Positions 5,185 to 9,139 of a stretch of DNA of 9,139 nt are shown here, piece by piece. How positions within the stretch are numbered: position 1 is the stretch's first letter; each line of letters opens with the position of its first letter. Under the pieces are notes generated by a model. The model saw only the letters and a program-made list of their open reading frames with translations. It was not told the origin of the DNA and searched no databases. This DNA comes from JAXGTD01 sp040775095 (GTDB lineage: Bacteria > Pseudomonadota > Gammaproteobacteria > Chromatiales > Chromatiaceae). The position numbers and the translations under genes were made by a program. The stretch lies in the NCBI GenBank assembly GCA_040775095.1, contig JAXGTD010000150.1:1-9139 (forward strand), given 5' to 3'.

Positions 5185-5203
5185 CCGGCGCCGCGGGTGC
5201 CGG
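5185..5203. other. GC hairpin 53 bases past the permease stop
   Basis: CCGGCGCC at 5185-5192 faces GGTGCCGG at 5196-5203 over a GCG loop. One pair is G-T on the plus strand and would be a mismatch in minus-strand RNA, and no T-run follows, so it is at best a weak terminator for the permease transcript. Confidence 0.25.
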
Positions 5204-5255
5204 CGACAGCCGACGCCGAGCCCCGGCCAGCCATCGACACGGATGCCTGAATTCC

Positions 5256-7781
5256 CTATTCCTCTCGCAGCGCGCGTGCCGGGGGGATGGCCCCGGCGCG
5301 CCAGGCCGGATACAGTGCGGCCAACAATGCGGCCAGCCAGGCCAGCCCCAGCCCGAGCAAGAGTGTCGAGGGCTGCACCAGCATGGGCATGGTCCAGCCG
5401 AAGGAGCGCAGGTTGATGACCCGGATCAATAGGTCCCCCATGATCAGTCCGAGCGGAATGGCCAGCACCCCCGCGGCGATCCCCATCGCCGATGTCTGCA
5501 GCAGGATCAGCCGACGCAGTTGTCCGCGGGTCATGCCGGTGGCGCGCAGCACGGCATAGTCCCGGGCCCGTTCCAGCTCCAGTGCCATCAGCGCGCTTAA
5601 GATGCCGACGAAGGCGACGCCGACCGCAAGGAACCGAAGCACCCTGGTGATGGTGAACGTGCGGTCGAACACCGCCATCGAGCGCTCGCGAATCGAGCGA
5701 TTGCTCTGCACCGTGATCGGGGTATCGAGTGGGGCGATCAGGGCCTCGACGGCCTCCTGCACCGGGCCGATGTGCGCCCGTGGGGCCAGCACGACACCGA
5801 GGGAGGAGACCGCCGGGTCCAGCCAGAGTCGGGCATAGATGGGTCGGGGCAGGACAAGCATGCCGCTGTCGCTGCTGTAGTCCCTGAACACCCCGCCGAT
5901 CTTGAAGTCGCGCCACCCCGTGCTGGTAAACAGCTCGATGTGATCGCCCGTGTCGACGCGCTGGTGAAACGCGAACGGCTCGGAGACCAGCACCAGATCG
6001 CCGGCCTGCCAGCGTGGCCACAGGTTGGCGGCCGTGGCGCCCTGGAACTGGAAGCCGCGCGGGATCCCGTACGATGCCTCGAGGGCCAGCATCGACACGG
6101 GTCCGTCGCGCGTCTCCACGCGTGCCCCGCGCCCCTGGCTGACCCCGATCACGCCGGGGATCGACGCCAACGCCCCGGCCAGGTCCGCGGGCAGCGAGGC
6201 GCCTTGCTCGTCGCTCGCGCCGCGCTCAGCCGAGAGATAGATGTCGCTGATGAGCGTGTTCTCCAGCCACAGCGATACGCTGGTGCGGAAGCTGCCGATC
6301 ATGATACTCACCCCGACCGATGCCGAGACGGCCACCGCGAGCGCCGCGACGGCGAGCCCCGAGCGGGTGATCGATGCGGTGATCCCCCGGGCCGCGAGAC
6401 GGCCCTCGGTGCCGAACAGCCGCCCAAGCATCGGCGTGGTCGCGACGGCAAACAGGCGCACGGCCAGAGGCACGCCGAGGCTGACACCGACGATCACGAG
6501 GAACAGCGCTGCGAAGCCGATCACCATTGATCTCTCGGAGAGCTCGATGAGCAGGAATCCGCCCAGGGCGATCAGTCCACCCGCGCCCGCGAGCCAGGGC
6601 AGTAACCGCTCACCGCGGCGCTCGACCAGGGCGCGGCGCAACACGTCGCGGGGTTGCGAGCGGGCGGCCTCCAGCGCGGGTCCCCAGGTCGCGACGAAGG
6701 TCACGCCGAGCCCGAGACAGACGCCCTTGAGCAACGAGAAGGGCTCGATGTCCAGGTCGCGCACGCTGAGCACGAAATAGATGTCGTTGATCGTCTGTGT
6801 GACCAGCCGCACCAGGCCGGCACCGACGACGATGCCGAGCAGCACACCGAGCACGGCACCCGCTACGGCCAGGGCCAGTGCCTCGATCAGCACCAATGCA
6901 AACAGCTGTGATCGGGTCACGCCGAGTAGGCGCAGCGTCCCGAGCAGCGCGCGGCGCTGCAGCACCGCGAAGGTCATGGTGTTGTAGATGATGAAGCCGC
7001 CCACCAGCACCGCCAGCAGGCTCATCGCCGTCAGGTTGGTCTGAAAGGCGTGGATCATCTGCTCGAGGGCCTCGCCGCGGCGCGCCGCCTTCTTGATCTG
7101 CAGGCCAGCGGGCAACTGGCGCGCCAGCGCCGCCGCCGCGGCGGGATCCAGGGCCAGGTCGATTCGCTCGATGCGCCCCAGCCAGCCGAGCACCTCCTGG
7201 GCGGTGGCGATGTCGGTCACGATGAGCCCGGCGAGGCCGCCGTCGTCGGGAAGCAGCCCGGCGACGCGCATGTCGCGCGTCTCGCCATTGAGCTCGACGG
7301 GAAGGCTCGCCCCTGGCGTGACTCCCAGCTCCCTGGCGTCGGTCACCGTCAGGGCCAGGCTGTTGGGCTGCGCCAGGAGTCGTATCAGGGCGCCCGGGTC
7401 GGCGTTCGCGATGGTGGTCTGCATCGTGCTGGCGCTGATTGGGTCGGTGCCCAGCAGCGTGAAGTGGCGCCCGGCGATCCGTACCGCGGCATCGATCACC
7501 GGCGCGGCGCGGGTCAGTCCGTGCTCGATGCGCAGCCGTGCGTAAGTCTGGTCCGGGATGTCGCCACTGGCCGATTCGATCTGGTGCGTCGCCGCGCCGG
7601 TGACCTGTTCCACCGAAAGCCGGAAACCGCGCCGCGCGCTTTCATTGGCCAGGTCGACCGCGATCACCACCGCGACCCCGAGCGCGATGCCGATGATCGA
7701 CAGCCAGGTCTGCCATGGATGGCGCAGGAGATAACGACGGCTGTTGATCAGCAGGGCCGGGGTCAGACCGGGCGGGCTCAC
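5256..7781 (-). CDS. FtsX/MacB-type ABC transporter permease (YbbP-like)
   Basis: The 841-residue inner-membrane protein is a duplicated FtsX-like permease. Such proteins do not import solutes; with their ATPase they use ATP in the cytosol to do mechanical work on the periplasmic side, such as extracting lipids or extruding hydrophobic molecules. I see about ten hydrophobic segments: near 27-44, 253-276, 293-320, 350-367, 393-413, 419-445, 472-496, 712-735, 760-782 and 805-826. Large periplasmic domains fill 45-252 and 500-711. Typical FtsX-core sequences are RRALLGTLRLLGVTRSQL (276-293) and ARDYAVLRATGMTRGQL (739-755), and the end is PAWRAGAIPPARALREE. I chose GTG 7781, whose GTGA overlaps the ATPase stop by four bases; a GTG at 7808 would add nine residues. 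Length is close to E. coli YbbP (about 800). AttH- or TesA-type partners are absent. Substrate unknown. Confidence 0.9.
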   Translation of the reverse strand: MSPPGLTPALLINSRRYLLRHPWQTWLSIIGIALGVAVVIAVDLANESARRGFRLSVEQVTGAATHQIESASGDIPDQTYARLRIEHGLTRAAPVIDAAVRIAGRHFTLLGTDPISASTMQTTIANADPGALIRLLAQPNSLALTVTDARELGVTPGASLPVELNGETRDMRVAGLLPDDGGLAGLIVTDIATAQEVLGWLGRIERIDLALDPAAAAALARQLPAGLQIKKAARRGEALEQMIHAFQTNLTAMSLLAVLVGGFIIYNTMTFAVLQRRALLGTLRLLGVTRSQLFALVLIEALALAVAGAVLGVLLGIVVGAGLVRLVTQTINDIYFVLSVRDLDIEPFSLLKGVCLGLGVTFVATWGPALEAARSQPRDVLRRALVERRGERLLPWLAGAGGLIALGGFLLIELSERSMVIGFAALFLVIVGVSLGVPLAVRLFAVATTPMLGRLFGTEGRLAARGITASITRSGLAVAALAVAVSASVGVSIMIGSFRTSVSLWLENTLISDIYLSAERGASDEQGASLPADLAGALASIPGVIGVSQGRGARVETRDGPVSMLALEASYGIPRGFQFQGATAANLWPRWQAGDLVLVSEPFAFHQRVDTGDHIELFTSTGWRDFKIGGVFRDYSSDSGMLVLPRPIYARLWLDPAVSSLGVVLAPRAHIGPVQEAVEALIAPLDTPITVQSNRSIRERSMAVFDRTFTITRVLRFLAVGVAFVGILSALMALELERARDYAVLRATGMTRGQLRRLILLQTSAMGIAAGVLAIPLGLIMGDLLIRVINLRSFGWTMPMLVQPSTLLLGLGLAWLAALLAALYPAWRAGAIPPARALREE

Positions 7782-8542
7782 CAGGAGAGCTGTTCGGTGC
7801 TGTCGCACAGCCGACCCGCGTCGAGCGTCAGGACGCGATCGGCGATCTGCGACACCCGCAGGCTGTGTGTCACCAGGATCAGCGTGCGTCCCTCGTCGCG
7901 GAACAGGTGGGCGAGGAGCTCGAGAACCAGCGCGCCGGTATGGGCGTCGAGGTTTCCAGTGGGCTCGTCGGCGAGCACCAGCGCTGGCTCGTGGATCACC
8001 GCGCGGGCAATGGCCACGCGTTGCTGCTCACCGCCGGAGAGTTGCTCGGGGAACGCGTCCTCGCGTCCGCCAAGGCCCACCTTTTCGAGCAGCGCGCTGA
8101 TGCGGATCGGGCGTTGTGCCGCGCCAATGCCATTGAGCTCCAGCGGCAGGGCCAGGTTCTCAGCCACCGTCAGCGTTGGGATCAGGTTGAAGAACTGGTA
8201 GATGAAGCCGATGTGGCGACGCCGCAGCAGCGTCAGCGCGGGCTCGCCCAGGGTGCTGAGACCCTGGCCCATGATCCGCACCTCGCCGGTGTCGGGCTGG
8301 TCGATGCCGGCGATCAGGTTCAACAACGTGGACTTGCCGGAGCCGCTGCGGCCGAGCAGCGCGACGCATTCGCCGGCGGCGACCTGGAAGCTCACATCGC
8401 CGAGGACGGCCCGGCGGCGCCGACCCTCCGTGTAGGCCTTGCCAACGCCGGCGACCGACAGGATCGGCTCGCTCGCAACGGGCCGGGTCGCCCCATTGCC
8501 CGGCCGCGCGAACCGCGTCGCGCGTGCACCGGCTGCCGTCAC
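7778..8542 (-). CDS. ABC transporter ATP-binding protein (LolD/YbbA/MacB class)
   Basis: The 254-residue cytosolic ATPase powers the permease encoded next. All nucleotide-site motifs are intact: Walker A GRSGSGKS (64-71), Q-loop glutamine 116 in IYQFFNLIPTLTVAEN, signature LSGGE (168-172), Walker B with catalytic glutamate LVLADE (188-193), D-loop GNLD (196-199) and switch histidine 226 in VTHS. The YQFFNLIPTLTVAEN form is typical of ATPases paired with FtsX/MacB permeases. The family core begins near residue 26, so the first 25 residues, rich in Ala and Arg, are an extension or reflect a wrong start. GTG 8542 overlaps the upstream stop by four bases (GTGA); GTG 8548, two codons earlier, is equally possible. 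The next gene again overlaps by four bases, which points to coupled translation. Confidence 0.93.
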   Translation of the reverse strand: MTAAGARATRFARPGNGATRPVASEPILSVAGVGKAYTEGRRRRAVLGDVSFQVAAGECVALLGRSGSGKSTLLNLIAGIDQPDTGEVRIMGQGLSTLGEPALTLLRRRHIGFIYQFFNLIPTLTVAENLALPLELNGIGAAQRPIRISALLEKVGLGGREDAFPEQLSGGEQQRVAIARAVIHEPALVLADEPTGNLDAHTGALVLELLAHLFRDEGRTLILVTHSLRVSQIADRVLTLDAGRLCDSTEQLSW

Positions 8543-8775
8543 AGCCACCGGACCAGGTAATAGAGCCGCTGCCCCTCCGACGAGGAGGATGGGCCATAGA
8601 CCACCGCCGGATACAGCTTTCGGGCCTCATCGCGGCCATTGCGTGCGTCGGCCTCGGTCTCGACCACGGTGACGCAGCCCTCCGGGAAGCGCGCCCGGCG
8701 CTGACTCGGTGACTTGACCAGTGCAAAGCGCTCGGCGAGCGATTTCGATTCCGGGTCGACGATGACGTGAGGCAT
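8539..8775 (-). CDS. Small conserved-looking hypothetical protein, first gene of the ABC operon
   Basis: The 78-residue product begins MPHVIVDPESKSLAERFALV and ends in YYLVRWL. I do not recognise a domain. It has no signal peptide, membrane segment or metal-binding cluster, and is moderately charged, with an arginine-rich stretch SPSQRRARF (22-30) and a short serine run (63-66). The ATG at 8775 has a modest AGGG about ten bases upstream. Its stop overlaps the ATPase start, so the two are probably translated together, which favours a real gene. A role with the transporter is inferred only from position. Confidence 0.65.
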   Translation of the reverse strand: MPHVIVDPESKSLAERFALVKSPSQRRARFPEGCVTVVETEADARNGRDEARKLYPAVVYGPSSSSEGQRLYYLVRWL

Positions 8776-9139
8776 GGGGACGGCACCCTGTCGCGAGGGG
8801 GGTAGCCCTATCTTGCGGACATCGGTGGCCGGGTCAAGCGCGGATGGGCATTCCGGACGGGCCGAGATGGCCGGAGCAGGGCGCGCGGGCCGACCCGAGG
8901 CGAAGGCCCGGGGTTTGCTTGGAAACAGCCCTCGCGGGATGGCCGCGCAACGGCAATCACGGGCGCGCGCTGCGCGAATCGGCTAAACTGGTCCGCGTGA
9001 TCCGAGCCCAAGACGCCAACGTCCTGCGCGCCATCGAGGAATGCCGCATTGCACCCTGAAGATTTCCGCATGGCCTTCGTCTCCCCCTCCCGGGCACCCT
9101 GTCACAGGCATCGTCATTGGCCCTGGGGAGCCTGAGCGC
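8776..9139. other. Right-edge region without a confident gene
   Basis: These 364 bases precede the ABC operon. A minus-strand frame at 8808-9071 (87 residues, starting MRKSSGCNAAFLDG) has a good ribosome site, GGGGGAG nine bases before its ATG, but its second half is Pro/Arg-rich, overlaps the candidate promoter and matches nothing I know. A plus-strand frame at 8844-9059 ends in a helix-like stretch (RAQDANVLRAIEECR) but has no ribosome site that I can see. At the extreme right a minus frame reads AQAPQGQ and stops at 9116-9114, which could be the tail of a gene beyond the window. None is strong enough to annotate as a gene. Confidence 0.4.
8807..8837 (-). promoter_or_regulatory. Candidate promoter of the ABC operon
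   Basis: TTGACC on the minus strand (8837-8832) matches the -35 consensus at five of six bases. The best -10 is GATAGG (8812-8807), with three of six matches, 19 bases away, which is longer than ideal. It would start transcription about 25 bases before the ATG of the 78-residue protein. The weak -10 suggests an activator or a false hit. Confidence 0.3.

Larger units (their letters stand above)
4805..5255. other. Intergenic region between the ABC operon and the DUF2934-pdxH-mobA cluster
   Basis: No gene is convincing in these 451 bases. A plus-strand frame from 4992 runs on antisense to the permease gene and is rejected. The middle, about 4920-5110, is visibly richer in A and T than its surroundings and holds a terminator at 4968-4989 and palindromes TACATGTA (4989-4996), CCGCGATCGCGG (5062-5073) and GCTTAAGC (5093-5100). 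Closer to the DUF2934 start, GTTGGGT (4834-4840) pairs with ACCCAAC (4858-4864), a possible leader hairpin. The promoter of the DUF2934 cluster should lie here; the best -10 I find is TATTCT at 4932-4927, with no good -35. Confidence 0.45.

Noticed and set aside
4992..5432. 146-residue plus-strand frame with an unusual Lys/Arg-rich start
   Set aside because: Runs antisense into the permease gene, no ribosome site seen; the odd composition comes from the AT-richer intergenic patch.
7050..8201. 383-residue plus-strand frame
   Set aside because: Antisense of the permease and ATPase genes.

Overview
The window is GC-rich and every gene I can support lies on the minus strand, so transcription runs right to left. 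Protein families and composition suggest a proteobacterium, most likely a gammaproteobacterium. An encapsulated-ferritin homologue next to a glucosyl-3-phosphoglycerate-synthase-like enzyme is compatible with a halophilic or purple-sulfur-type lineage, but that placement is inference. I see no rRNA, tRNA, CRISPR array, transposase or phage gene.

Reading in the direction of transcription: (1) 8775-5256 is a tight three-gene operon: a 78-residue protein of unknown function, an ABC-transporter ATPase, and an 841-residue FtsX/MacB-type permease. The joints overlap by a few bases and both downstream genes appear to start with GTG. The pair resembles E. coli YbbA/YbbP or LolD-type systems that act on the envelope rather than importing nutrients. 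No partner of the TesA or AttH kind follows. (2) A 451-base gap holds a short hairpin plus T-run terminator and several palindromes. (3) 4804-2930 is a housekeeping cluster: a Lys/Ala/Pro-rich protein with a C-terminal DUF2934 domain, pdxH (pyridoxamine/pyridoxine 5'-phosphate oxidase) and mobA (molybdenum cofactor guanylyltransferase). The DUF2934 gene has a strong internal ribosome site in front of the domain, which could yield a free 51-residue domain. (4) A 650-base gap without a convincing gene contains a 24-base palindrome and overlapping inverted repeats near a possible promoter. (5) 2279-1992 encodes a ferritin of the encapsulated type (EncFtn) with all its metal-site residues. It has no C-terminal cargo peptide and no shell gene beside it. 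(6) 1716-448 encodes a GT81-like glycosyltransferase (GpgS type). (7) The left 447 bases have no convincing gene but hold a run of perfect hairpins.

The groups look metabolically independent: envelope transport, cofactor supply (vitamin B6 and molybdopterin), iron handling, and probable compatible-solute synthesis. The observations I rate highest are the orphan, tail-less EncFtn; the two-start architecture of the DUF2934 gene; and the hairpin-rich left edge. I did not find a convincing wholly new multigene system.
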